This document shows, one piece after another, positions 44,494-55,636 of a stretch of DNA of 64,000 bases (position 1 is its first letter; each line of letters starts with the position of its first letter). A program made the position numbers and the translations under genes. The notes below the pieces were generated by a model that searched no databases, was not told where the DNA came from, and saw only the letters and a program-made list of their open reading frames with translations. This DNA is from Serripes groenlandicus. Its lineage: Eukaryota > Mollusca > Bivalvia > Cardiida > Cardiidae. The stretch is taken from positions 13,692,973-13,756,972 of the forward strand of contig JASEVX010000003.1 of the NCBI GenBank assembly GCA_031761405.1, read 5' to 3'.

Positions 44494-44754
44494 TTAGTCA
44501 CGTAGTCCCGGTGGTCCGTGCATTCGATACCCGTTTTTCGCATTTTCAATCCGGATATGTTTTCTTTTCCTGGCTACCTCTGACTTGGCTTGTTCGACAG
44601 CGTGAGCCATGGGCGTCACAAAGTTAATGGTAGGTTCTTTCATCTCCCCACCCATTTGTATTTTTCCCACCACGTATTGTCCTTTATGATTAGGTTTCAG
44701 TTTCCCTTCAGCCATCCGCTGAAAATGTCGTGTCCACATTTCTACTTTGTCCAT
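44494..44754 (-). CDS. Small Polinton ORF, left-arm copy
   Basis: 86 codons from ATG (44754), beginning MDKVEMWTRHFQRMAEGKLK and ending in a basic segment followed by GPPGLRD. It is the inverted counterpart of 47793-48107. After QAKSEV the frames differ because of a small indel, so the C-termini are unrelated. The function is not recognised; its size and basic tail would suit a virion or DNA-binding accessory protein, which is a guess. Confidence 0.6.
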   Translation of the reverse strand: MDKVEMWTRHFQRMAEGKLKPNHKGQYVVGKIQMGGEMKEPTINFVTPMAHAVEQAKSEVARKRKHIRIENAKNGYRMHGPPGLRD

Positions 44755-44824
44755 CGTCGACGGTAGTAAAGTACACAGCGAGTGATAGTAATATTCTTAT
44801 CTATTATCTGTATACTTCCTCCTC

Positions 44825-45709
44825 TTATAGCATTTCTTCACCATCACTGTCGTCGCTACCGTCGTCGCTAACGTCGTCGTTCTCAGACTTCACTATACCT
44901 TCTATTAAATAACGGTGTTTCTTAATGGCCGACTGTATGGCCTGTTCTAGTATCATTCCCTCGGACACGAGTTCGTGCACATCTTCCATGTAACGTTGGT
45001 GAATGACTCCGTGTTCTAATTGGAATGTGTGGAGAAGCAGTTGGCTATACATACGTAAGACATGTGTTGTATCTTCCGCTAACATTTTTCTATGATGAGA
45101 TCCTTTAGTAAAAAGATTAGCCACTCTTTCATCCTTCTTCGCCTCTCCCATCAAATCGTCTAATATGATGCAGTTTCGCACGTTTACGTCTAGATACATA
45201 TCTTGTTCAAGACATTCTGGAATCCCACTCACAAATTCAACGTTAGACAATTCTGTCTTGATTTCGTCGTATAATAGTTGATTTTGACTATGACACCAGA
45301 TGATCCTTTGAGGTGGTGGTTGGATTGTTCCTTGGCACAATATCATCTTAGTTAATACCGATTTACCACTTCCACTCGGCCCAGACAAAACGAGTGTACA
45401 CGGATGTTTAATCTTAAATACGGGCGCTCCGGGAGCTCCCAAATACGCTCCGGGCGCTCCCAAATGCGCTCCGGGCGCTCCCAAATGCGCTCCGGGCGCT
45501 TCCAAATGCGCTCCGGGCGCTCCCAAATGCGCTCCGAGAGCTCCCAAATGCGCTCCGGGAGCTCCCAAATGCGATTCGGGCGCTCCCAAATGCGCTCCGG
45601 ACGCTCCCAAATACGCTCTGAATCTCCCCCTTATAAAAATGCAGAGCGGTCGGAGCGCTTTTGGGAGCTCCGGGGGAGCTCCCGGTGCGCATTTGAGAGC
45701 GCCCTGCAT
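44825..45709 (-). pseudogene. ATPase N-terminal half fused to acidic tail (left arm)
   Basis: One 294-codon open frame. It has an N-terminal 21-bp-repeat region (GAPGAHL heptads, about residues 30-95), then HPCTLVLSGPSGSGKS (Walker A) and NCIILDDLM (Walker B). After KGSHHR it jumps directly to KMLAEDTTHVLRMYS, which in the right arm belongs to the downstream zinc-finger ORF. The equivalent of 46738-47460 is deleted, removing the sensor motif and C-terminal half of the ATPase. The open frame is preserved across the join. It is probably inactive as a packaging motor. Confidence 0.8.
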
Positions 45710-45725
45710 GTTTATAAGGGGGAGA
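45623..45725. promoter_or_regulatory. Palindrome axis with opposed TATA-like boxes
   Basis: CTCCCCCTTATAAAAATGCA (45624-45643) and its near-exact reverse complement at 45705-45724 flank a 59-bp core containing the hairpin GGGAGCTC-CGGGG-GAGCTCCC (45663-45683). TATAAA-like boxes therefore face outward on both strands at the centre of symmetry of the element. A bidirectional promoter is inferred only. Confidence 0.45.
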
Positions 45726-45761
45726 TATCTACAATAATCTGCAATACACTACTTTGAAAAG

Positions 45762-46193
45762 ATGAGTACAATTTTCTGCACAACGTGTGATCAGACATTC
45801 TGTAGTAGATATAATCTAATGAGGCATGAGAGAAACAAACACTTTGAAGAACCATCTTCACATACAGACCAAAGATACTGGAATATATCACCAGGAGTAC
45901 AACAATATGAAGGAGCGTCCAGAGCGTATTTGGGAGCGCCCGGAGTGCATTTGGGAGCTCCCGGAGCGCGTTTGGGAGCACCCGGAGCGCATTTGGGAGC
46001 TCCCGGAGCGCGTTTGGGAGCACCCGGAGCGCATTTGGGAGCTCCCGGAGCGCATTTGGGAGCGCCCGGAGCGCATTTGGGAGCTCCCGGAGCGCATTTG
46101 GGAGCGCCCGTAGCGCCCGTATTTAAGTTTAAACATCCGTGTACACTCGTTTTGTCTGGGCCGAGTGGAAGTGGTAAATCGGTATTAACTAAT
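45762..46193 (+). pseudogene. C2H2 finger + GAPGAHL repeats + Walker A (truncated first copy)
   Basis: Starts at ATG 45762 with a C2H2 finger (CTTCDQTFCSRYNLMRHERNKH), passes through GAPGAHL heptads and reaches GPSGSGKSVL. A 326-bp tandem duplication (45868-46193 and 46194-46519) then shifts the frame. The undisturbed ancestor would presumably have had the finger and repeats ahead of the ATPase in one protein; this copy does not. Confidence 0.65.
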
Positions 46194-46395
46194 ACCAAAG
46201 ATACTGGAATATATCACCAGGAGTACAACAATATGAAGGAGCGTCCAGAGCGTATTTGGGAGCGCCCGGAGTGCATTTGGGAGCTCCCGGAGCGCATTTG
46301 GGAGCACTCGGAGCGCATTTGGGAGCTCCCGGAGCGCATTTGGGAGCGCCCGGAGCGCATTTGGGAGCTCCCGGAGCGCATTTGGGAGCGCCCGT
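45925..46395. repeat. 21-bp minisatellite inside the ATPase ORFs
   Basis: The unit is GGAGCGCATTTGGGAGCTCC + C. Two plus-strand blocks (45925-46115, 46250-46395) and one inverted block (45420-45610) are present. All frames stay open: GAPGAHL in the coding frame, ERPERIW and others in the alternatives. The GC content is far above the surroundings. Confidence 0.9.
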
Positions 46396-47005
46396 AGCGC
46401 CCGTATTTAAGTTTAAACATCCGTGTACACTCGTTTTGTCTGGGCCGAGTGGAAGTGGTAAATCGGTATTAACTAAGATGATATTGTGCCAAGGAACAAT
46501 CCAACCACCACCTCAAAGGATCATCTGGTGTTATAGTCAAAATCAACCATTATACGACGAAATCAAGACAGAATTGTCTAACGTTGAATTTGTGAGGGGG
46601 ATTCCAGAATGTCTTGAACAAGATATGTATTTAGACGTAATCGTGCGGAACTGCATCATATTAGACGATTTGATGGGAGAGGCGAAGAAGGATGAAAGAG
46701 TGGCTAATCTTTTTACTAAAGGATCTCATCATAGAAACTTGACGGTCATTTTCCTGACACAGAACGTTTTTCCTCAAGGAAAAGCGTGCCGAGATATCAG
46801 CCTTAATACAAAATATTTAATTGTGTTTAACAACCCAGTTGATATACATCAAATTTCTGTACTGGCACGACGGATCTACCCTACCAGTAGTCACAGCTTC
46901 ATGAATGTATATCGAAACGCCACAGAAAAGCCATATGGACATCTCGTTATTGATCTTCAAGCCTCTACACCCGAATACATGCGACTTAGACCAAACATTT
47001 TTTAA
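46256..47005 (+). CDS. Polinton-type FtsK/HerA (A32-like) genome-packaging ATPase
   Basis: The longest ATPase frame in the element. Residues 1-50 are GAPGAHL heptads. Walker A GPSGSGKS lies at 63-70, Walker B IILDD at 134-138, and a TQN sensor-type motif at 168-170 (FLTQNVF). C-terminal LNTKYLIVFNNP and ISVLARRIYP segments are typical of Polinton and adenovirus-like packaging ATPases that pump DNA into capsids. About 200 residues follow the repeat, normal for the family. The true start is uncertain: the ATG lies within the repeat, and the 326-bp duplication separated this frame from the zinc-finger start at 45762. All core motifs are intact in this copy. Confidence 0.85.
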   Translation: MGAPGVHLGAPGAHLGALGAHLGAPGAHLGAPGAHLGAPGAHLGAPVAPVFKFKHPCTLVLSGPSGSGKSVLTKMILCQGTIQPPPQRIIWCYSQNQPLYDEIKTELSNVEFVRGIPECLEQDMYLDVIVRNCIILDDLMGEAKKDERVANLFTKGSHHRNLTVIFLTQNVFPQGKACRDISLNTKYLIVFNNPVDIHQISVLARRIYPTSSHSFMNVYRNATEKPYGHLVIDLQASTPEYMRLRPNIF

Positions 47006-47101
47006 CAGAATGTATCAGTAGCTGAACACAAGTATATAAGTGATACTCCAGCGTATGATCAGCGAGGATATTCAGTTAAGAAAACTATAAGAGACACCCC
47101 T

Positions 47102-47722
47102 ATGGAGTACATAGAGAGTGATTCCAGCCTCGAGTCTGATAACAATCTAGACATGCCCGTTTGCGACGATTGCGGTATTGTGTTTGGTGACGTTCATTCT
47201 TTACAAAATCATGTCAAACGATGGTGTAATAAGCGTTCTGCCACGGAGGATCACGCGGAAACGCCTCCATTAAAACGGTGGATATCCTATGACCAGAGCG
47301 AAGAAGATGTAGAAGATAAAGACAGTGAAGAACACAAAGTGTTTGGAGTCATGTACCGTAAAGCTTCAAACAATAATGAAAAATCTTGGCGAAAAAAAGT
47401 GGAAAAGTATGAGCGAGATGGAATGTCTAATGACGAGGCCAAGCAAAAGGCAGACTCAAAAATGTTAGCGGAAGATACAACACATGTCTTACGTATGTAT
47501 AGCCAACTGCTTCTCTACACATTCCAATTAGAACACGGAGTCATTCACCAACGTTTCATGGAAGATGTGCACGAACTCGTGTCCGAGGGAATGATACTAG
47601 AACAGGCTATACAGTCGGCCATTAAGAAACACCTTTATTTAATAGAAGGTATAGTGAAGTCTGAGAACGACGACGTTAGCGACGACGGTAGCGACGACAG
47701 TGATGGTGAAGAAATGCTATAA
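47102..47722 (+). CDS. Zinc-finger ORF with acidic tail (Polinton accessory)
   Basis: 206 codons from ATG. A C2HC-type finger is formed by C21, C24, H37 and C42 (CDDCGIVF...HVKRWC). A middle acidic and lysine-rich stretch is followed by MLAEDTTHVLRMYSQLLL and a helical C-terminal third ending in an Asp/Ser-rich acidic tail (DDVSDDGSDDSDGEEML). A TATA-like tatataag lies 65 bp upstream (47034). I do not recognise the family; a regulatory or structural accessory protein is possible. The left arm keeps only the C-terminal half, fused to ATPase. Confidence 0.7.
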   Translation: MEYIESDSSLESDNNLDMPVCDDCGIVFGDVHSLQNHVKRWCNKRSATEDHAETPPLKRWISYDQSEEDVEDKDSEEHKVFGVMYRKASNNNEKSWRKKVEKYERDGMSNDEAKQKADSKMLAEDTTHVLRMYSQLLLYTFQLEHGVIHQRFMEDVHELVSEGMILEQAIQSAIKKHLYLIEGIVKSENDDVSDDGSDDSDGEEML

Positions 47723-47792
47723 GAGGAGGAAGTATACAGATAATAGATAAGAATATTACTATCACTCGCTGTGTACTTTACTACCGTCGACG

Positions 47793-48107
47793 ATGGACAA
47801 AGTAGAAATGTGGACACGACATTTTCAGCGGATGGCTGAAGGGAAACTGAAACCTAATCATAAAGGACAATACGTGGTGGGAAAAATACAAATGGGTGGG
47901 GAGATGAAAGAACCTACCATTAACTTTGTGACGCCCATGGCTCACGCTGTCGAACAAGCCAAGTCAGAGGTAAAAGGAAAAGAAAACATATCCGGATTGA
48001 AAATGCGAAAATCGGGTATCGAATACACGGACCACCGGGACTACGTGACTAAATTAACGGAAAGAAAATGCCGGGGGAGCCCTAAATTAACCACGTTTAC
48101 AAGATAA
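47793..48107 (+). CDS. Small Polinton ORF, right-arm copy
   Basis: 104 codons from ATG, same start as the left-arm copy up to QAKSEV, then KGKENISGLKMRKSG and a different C-terminus. One of the two copies is frameshifted; the left version (basic, ending GPPGLRD) may be ancestral. It lies 70 bp after the zinc-finger ORF on the same strand. Function unknown. Confidence 0.6.
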   Translation: MDKVEMWTRHFQRMAEGKLKPNHKGQYVVGKIQMGGEMKEPTINFVTPMAHAVEQAKSEVKGKENISGLKMRKSGIEYTDHRDYVTKLTERKCRGSPKLTTFTR

Positions 48108-49363
48108 CGGAGCGGTGGACAGTAATTCATAGACGCCATGGATGGAGTATGAGACGAATTGACAATCATTTTCATCCCGTAATGAATCGTGATTTGCGAA
48201 TACTGTGTCCAATAAATAGTGTTAGTTATTTTGATTCTGCGAACTACAATACTTGATTATATAATAAAATTGTAGAAATTGTATTCATGTCTTTGTTTTT
48301 CTTTTACCCCTTGAGCTGCTTATTTAAAGTACAATGTCATGAAAACATTGATCAGATATCTTGCAAATTCGAATATACTCATATCTCGATGAGAGCTTTC
48401 GAATGATATACAAATTGTAAACATCGGTTCAGAACTAAGGAAGATATGACCATTGTAATATATAATGACGTCACTTCCGGTTTACAGACAGACCAAACTT
48501 CCGGTTGGACCTCCTCAATCGATAGAAAATCCGAAACCCTTTTCAATGGGTCCAAACACGACTACATTCGGACAAGAAATAAAGGAGATATCGGCATTTG
48601 CGTATTGAGAAGACTTTTGACGCACTTTGAAACGAACAAATATTTAAAACGGTGATAACTAGTGAACTAATAGTCGTAGGACCATAATTTTCATATATGA
48701 AAAGGGCATAACTAGATCTTTCCAACGGTATAATAAACTTGAGGATCGGGGCAAGTTTATTTTGGGGGTTTAAAAATCTCTCATATTACATAAGTCGAAA
48801 ACGGTAAACAATTATAGCGCCAACTTTGGTTTAAATGAAAGATTTTTGGGTCTTCTATCATTTGGTAGCACAAAGAAAAAAAGTTAAAGCGTAAACAATG
48901 GCACAACTCGTTTAAAACTGATTTGACGGCTTTAATGTGCTCCTTTTCCCTGTATATTTGAAATCTGATCAAATTGGTAAAGTTGTGTTCACTAACACTT
49001 TTCAAGTGCTCGTTTAGACATAATAATAACTTTCATCATGTAGGGTAAACTTTTGAACAGCAGTGTAAAGGGTTATTCTCATGCAAGTGTTAACGCGTTC
49101 GTTGCAGGTGTTCACACGCAGACACTGTGGCGCCTTCAAAGTGGATTAATTTTGCCATTTCAATGGGGCATTGTTCGCACACCTAAAATATAAAGGATAA
49201 AAAATCATTCAAAACAGAAAATTGACTCCTCACAAACAAGATGACGGGTTCCCATTAATTATATAGGAATATATAGGAGAAAATTTGACTCCTCAAAACA
49301 AAATGGCGGATTCCTATACAATATATAGTAACACAATTACCTGAGGTCACGCCCTGTACTACT
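48108..49363. repeat. Right terminal inverted repeat, non-coding
   Basis: Reverse complement of 43392-44480, with two insertions of about 100-120 bp. The second (49150-49270) duplicates 'ttgactcctca' + 'caaacaagatga' text found again at 49290. Short open frames here mirror those of the left arm and have no motif. Confidence 0.85.
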
Positions 49364-49554
49364 AATAAGCATATCATGTAACTGACTGAGATTTTACTCG
49401 ACACTATCAACCTGATCTGACATTTGGTGCCGATATACATTATTAAGAAGTACATGCATTTTCATCAAATATAACACCAATTGCTTCTGCGTGAAATATT
49501 GTTTTTATGAAAATACAAGCAAATCATAATAAAAACACACATGCATGAAGGTCA

Positions 49555-49830
49555 GGATCATGTTAATACTGTCCAGTAATATATGACTGTATTCAATGTC
49601 AACAAAGGATAAAAAGGTAATTATTCTTTAACACTGTTGTATCGATAATAAACGGAACGGGATATTCTACATGTGGTGATTAGTCAAGGTTATACCCATG
49701 GTATGACTAGGGTTAACCCTTACCCAGGATATTTGACACTCACACTATTCACATTTATACACGTTACCATCCGTTAAACGACCATCTGATAGATTCCTAC
49801 ATTTTAGAAATAAAATGTATACATGTAGAC
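49555..49830. repeat. Segmental duplicate of 60560-60825
   Basis: Diverged copy with 'gtcaacaaaggataaa', 'ggttaacccttaccca', 'cacactattcacatttatac' and 'cgaccatctgatag' in the same order as at 60560-60825. Confidence 0.7.
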
Positions 49831-51879
49831 AATCAACTTTTATGTTACGATTAACTATAGTTGAAATCAAAATATGTCTCAAACATTTCGTTAACAAATG
49901 AACGATAATTATATGAAAATAAACTTGTTAACATTATCTTCGTAAATTTACAACCAACAATCAAATAAAGGATAAAGTAGTTCATTAGTCGCCGGGCAGA
50001 AGCCCGCGACTTCTATTTTTAATAGGTTTTCGAAAATCACATGGGAGGAGGAGTTATTATTAGAAAAAAACAAATTTAAATGTCTTGAACATATTACAAT
50101 TGCGTTTGTTTAAAAACACTAAGTTATGACACATCTAAAATGAAATAAATATTCCGATGTTTTAAGTATTAGTAGTTTCTTTATTTTGACTCGCATCTCT
50201 TTTTTGGGGTTTTATTTACTAAGACCAAACCGTCCCCATGAGACTTGCAGCAAGCAGACTGTTATGTGTCAATATCAAGTAAAAATCACGTCGAATTTTC
50301 CTTTAAAATAGCAATCTTAACTTACTGAATGTTATTTTCATGTTCAAAGAGATGTCTTGATTTGTGAGGAATTCATTTTATAATGTGTATCCATGTATAT
50401 CTAAAATATGAACTGTTTCTAAGCTAAAACTGTTGATCGCGTGACTCGCGAATACCAACTGCGTAGATCAATCTCCTTTGCAGAGAGCCGCTCTTTACAC
50501 TCACTTACAAGTAGTAAATTATAGGTGATTTAAAATGTTTATTTGGTTCGAAACAAATGAAGAAAAGAACAAACCGAGATAAAACTGGTTTTAATAGAAA
50601 AATGACTTTGAACGAACACTCTCTGCCTATAAAGAGAGTTTCAAGAACGACACCTCTGCGAAGAAGAATGTAGGTCACGAATCGGGTCTTTCGTACAAAA
50701 TTATTTCGTCCTTGACAATTTTAAATGTGTCATTAAATTCCCTAAAGGAATATTGCTTCCGATCTGCATATTGTTATGCATCATTGACACAAGGGCGCTC
50801 ATCATAATATATAATTTTAAATTATAAAAAAGGAAGGAAAGAATTTACAATAAATTAACATGTTGTAGGGCTCAGTTTATGTTCGAAATTAAGTTTAAAT
50901 TATACAACAATTTCAATGAGATTTAACTGTTTAGCTGATATTATATTTCGAAGGTGGTCTTATTTGTAAATATTGGATTACATTTCATCATTTGTTAAGG
51001 TATGATATAATTAGGATGCCAAGCTAATATCATTTTGAGAAAAAGAGAAAATTCATGTCTTCAGCGATTTAACCCTTATCTCATTGTTTTAAAAGTAAAT
51101 TGCAGCAAAGGCGTCCAATGTTGACTTTAATAGGGGAAACATAAAATGACGTGCTATTGCATGCAAATCTTAAATTGTCTGTTTTGTGGTTTTATTGATA
51201 AATGATAGAATTCAAATATTCGGACAAACATCTTGAAAAGTGTATGTGGAATTCACAAATCTTATAATTATTCCTTAATGAAAGCACTGTATACATACTA
51301 AGACTAATGATTGTCAAGATTACTCATTTCCATTATTACTGTGTATGATCAATAATTAGTTGGCTGTGTGTATGGTCAACCTACTTTGGAATGGAGATTG
51401 ATCATACACAATGAAAGGCTTCAATTATCATTCACTTCGTTGACAAAACAATGCAAGTTATGATACATTTTCACTTGACCCCGCCCCTGATGTTCCAATA
51501 TGCCCCTCAGTTGATAACTGTTTATTCAACTACTATAATGTTAGTGTTATGCATAACTGCAGTATGCATTTCCGGCGACATTGATGCGTTGCATCAATTT
51601 TCTCTTGTTATAAACTGCAATAGCTACTAGACACTGCCTACATCAGAAAGGTATTACATGAGAGTACCATGATAGTATTATATGTTATTGCGGCTGCGTC
51701 TATACCAGTGTATGACTGTTCAAAGGGGTTTACGTTGGGATTATTTTATATGCCATTCTAACGTACATATAAAGCTATACTTATAGTAAACGAATAAGTT
51801 ATAGATGATTGAATTATATACAATTGTCAACATCTCCATCAACAACATCATGCCTGTTGTTTTATGTTGCTCACACCTT
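49831..51879. other. Non-coding stretch with a dispersed element on the minus strand
   Basis: 51560-51606 is the reverse complement of the terminal motif 'acaagagaaagttgatgc..ggcatcaatgtcgccgg' seen at 60826 and 63257. 50300-50435 is the reverse complement of 63843-63960 (gaaacagtt..gatatcatgg-type text). The element may run from 51606 down to 'gtcgccgggcagaagcccgc' (49988). A 13-bp inverted pair, GTGTATGATCAAT / ATTGATCATACAC, is at 51341-51409. No gene was seen. Confidence 0.5.
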
Positions 51880-54800
51880 TAATTTAATGTGACAGTTGTT
51901 CCTACGTTGTGTGAGAGTTGTTAACACCATGCATTTAGTTACATGTTTTACAAACCGTTCACGATATGTGACAGCTATACACACCATACTTATAGATAAG
52001 TTTTATGCACAATATTTATTTACTGTGACAGTTATTCCTACCATGGATGTTGTTACATGTTGTTTACACAATTCACGTTATCTGAGTTGTTCTCACCATG
52101 TAGATGGTTAAGGTTTATTCACACCATTGATTTAATGTGACAGTTGTTTATAACATACATGTTGTAACATGTTGTATACACAATTCACGCTTTATGACAG
52201 TTGTTCATACAATTCATGTTGTTATATGTTTTATACAACATTAACGTGATGTGACAGTTGTGTTATTACCATGCAGAGTTAAAGTTTATTCACACCATTG
52301 ATTTAATGTGACAGATATTCCTACAATGCATGTTGTTATATGTTTTATACACCATTCACGTTATGTGACAGTTGCTTACATAATTGCAGATTATTAAGTT
52401 TTATTCACACCTTTGAATGTGACAATGTGAATGTTATTCCTAGCATGCATGTTGTATACACCAGTCACGTTATCTGACAGTTGTTCACATCAAGCAGATG
52501 GTTCACGTGACAGTTGTTTCTACCATGCATGTTTTATACACCATTCACGTTATGTGACAGTTGTTAATACCATGCATGTTGTATACACCATTAACGTTAT
52601 GTGACAATTGTTCTTACCACTCATGTTTTGTGACAGTTGTTCATACCATGCATGTTGTTACATGTTTTATACACCATTAACGTTATGTGACAGTTGTTCT
52701 TATTATGTAGATAATTAAGCTTTATTCACACCATTGGTTTAACGTGACAGTTATTCCTACAATGCATGTTGTAACATGTTGTATACACCGTTCACGTTAT
52801 ATAACAGTTGTTCTCACCAAGCAGATGGTTAATGTTTATTGACACCATTGATTTTATATGACAGTTGTTCCTACCATGCATGTTGTCACATGTTGAATAC
52901 ACCATTCACGTTATATGACAGTTGTTTATACAATGCATGTTGTTACATGTTTTATTCACCATTCACATTATCTGACAGTTATCACACATGTTGTAACATG
53001 TTTTACACACTAGTACGGTATTTGACAGTGTATGTTACATGTTTTAAACACCACAACGTTATGTGACAGTTATACCTACCATGCATGATGTTACATGTTT
53101 TAAACACCATAACGTTATGTGACAGTTATACCTACCATGCATGTTATTACATGTTATAAACACCATTTACGTTATGTGACCGTTCTACCTACCATACATG
53201 TTGTTACATGTTTTAAACACCATTAAGTTATGTGACCGTTATACCTACCATGCATGTTGTTACATGTGTTAAACACCATTATGTTATGTGACATTTATAC
53301 CTACCATGCATGTTGTTACATGTTTTAAACACCATTCACGTTATGTGACAGTTAAACCTACCACTATAACGTTATGTGACAGTTATACCTACCATGCATG
53401 GTGTTATATGTTTTAAACACCATAACGTTATGTGACAGTTATACCTAACATGCATTTTATTACATGTTTTAGACACCATTCACGTTATGTGACATTTATA
53501 CCTACAATGCACGTTGTTACATGTTTTAAACACCATAACGTTATGTGACAGTTATACCTACCATGCATGTTGTTACATGTTTTAAACACCATTCACATTA
53601 TGTGACAGTTATACCTACCATGCATGTTATTACATGTTTTAAACACTATAACGTTATGTGACAGTTATACCTACCATGTATTTTATTACATGTTTTAGAC
53701 ACCATTCACGTTATGTGACATTTATACCTACCATGCACGTTGTTACATGTTTTAAACACCATTCACGTTATGTGACAGTTATACCTACCATGCATGTTAT
53801 TACATGTTTTAAACACCATAACGTTATGTGACAGTTATACCTACCATGCATGTTGTTACATGTTTTAAACACCATTCACATTATGTGACAGTTATACCTA
53901 CCATGCATGTTATTACATGTTTTAAACACCATAACGTAATGTGACAGTTATACCTAAACACCATTCACATTATGTGACAGTTATACCTACCATGCATGTT
54001 ATTACATGTTTTAAACACCATAACGTTATGTGACAGTTATACCTAACATGCATTTTATTACATGTTTTAGACACCATTCACGTTATGTGACATTTATACC
54101 TACCATGCACGTTGTTACATGTTTTAAACACCATTCACGTTATGTGACAGTTATACCTACCATGCATGTTATTACATGTTTTAAACACCATAAAGTTATG
54201 GGACAGTTATACCTACCATGCATGTTGTTACATGTTTTAAACACCATTCACATTATGTTACAGTTATACCTACCATGCATGTTATTACATGTTTTAAACA
54301 CCATAAAGTTATGTGACAGTTATACCTACCATGCATGTACTTACATGTTTTAAACGCTATAACGTTATGTGACAGTTATACCTACCATGCATGGTGTTAT
54401 ATGTTTAAAACACCATAACGTTATGTGACAGTTATACCTAACATGCATTTTATTACATGTTTTAGACACCATTTACGTTATGTGACATTTATACCTACCA
54501 TGCACGTTGTTACATGTTTTAAACACCATTCACGTTATGTGACAGTTATACCTACCATGCATGTTATTACATGTTTTAAACACCATAACGTTATGTGATA
54601 GTTATACCTACCATGCATGTTATTACATGTTTTAAACACCATAACGTAATGTGACAGTTTTACCTACCATGCATGTTCTTACATGTTTTAAACACTATAA
54701 CGTTATGTGACAGTTATACCTACCATGCATTTTATTACATGTTTTAAACACCATTCACGTTATGTGATGTTACATGTTTTAAACACCACTACGGTATTTA

Positions 54801-55260
54801 ATATTTATCCTTACCATGCATGATGTTATATGTTTTAAACACCATGACGTTATGTGACAGTTATACCAACCATGCAAGATGTAATATGTTTTAAACATCA
54901 TAACGTTATGTGACAGTTATACCTTACATGCATGTTGTTATGTTTTAAACACCATAACTTTATGTGGCAGTTATACCTACCATGCATGATGTTACATGTT
55001 TTAAACACCATTACGTTATGTGACAGGTATACCTACCATGCATGTTGTTACATGTTTTAAACACTATAACGTTATGTGACAGTTATACCTACAATGCATG
55101 TTGTTACATGTTTTAAACACCATAACGTTATGTGACCGGTATACCTACCATGCATGTTGTTACATGTTTTAAACACCACTACAGTATTTGACCCTTATCC
55201 CTACCGTGCATGTTGTTATATGTTTTAAACTCCATTCACGTTATGTAAAAGTGTTAGTTA
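51880..55260. repeat. 56-58-bp minisatellite, over 50 units
   Basis: The unit reads acgttatgtgacagttatac + ctaccatgcatgttgttaca + tgttttaaacacc. 51880-53040 is more diverged with longer units; 53040-55260 is homogeneous with multi-unit duplications (for example the 'catgcattttattacatgtt' variant recurring). The array is related to that at 58470-60360. Confidence 0.92.
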
Positions 55261-55636
55261 TACATTATTTGTTATACAGTATATATCTTTTTTTATTATT
55301 TACAATATTTGTTATATAGTTGTTGTCATACAGTTTCTGTTGAACAGTACAAGTTTGTTACACAAAGTATGTTAAACAGTATTTTGTGTACAGTTTATGT
55401 TATGTTATACAGTATTTATTTTATATTATTTGTTATTATATCTTTTGTACAGTTTATAGTATACAGTATTCCTGTTATACAGTATATGTTATACACTATT
55501 TGTTATATAGTTTCTCTTGAACAGTACAAGTTTGTTATACAAAATGTGTTAAACAGTATTTGGTGTACAGTTTATGTTCTGTTATACAGTATTTAGTATG
55601 TAGTATTTGTTGTACAGTATCTTTTGTACAGTTTAT
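55261..55636. repeat. Short TGTTATACAGTAT repeats, left part
   Basis: Irregular 12-20 bp repeats of gttatacagtatttgttata. They resume at 56599-57245 after the LINE insertion. Confidence 0.85.

Larger units (their letters stand above)
43392..49363. mobile_element. Palindromic Polinton/Maverick-derived element (5,972 bp)
   Basis: The ends are AGTAGTACAGGGCGTGACCT and its reverse complement. The flanking hexamers AATACG (43386-43391) and AATAAG (49364-49369) match at 5/6. AGT...ACT termini and 6-bp duplications are known Polinton traits. Nearly the whole left arm (43392-45674) is the reverse complement of the right arm (45674-49363), which has extra blocks at about 45770-45900, one 326-bp tandem copy, 46738-47460, and two noncoding insertions near 48670-48770 and 49150-49270. 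Genes: packaging ATPase, zinc-finger ORF and a short conserved ORF. No integrase, DNA polymerase or major capsid gene is present, so it is non-autonomous. Confidence 0.85.

Noticed and set aside
53040..55260. Centromeric satellite
   Set aside because: Only about 3.4 kb and mixed with other short arrays; nothing else supports a centromere.
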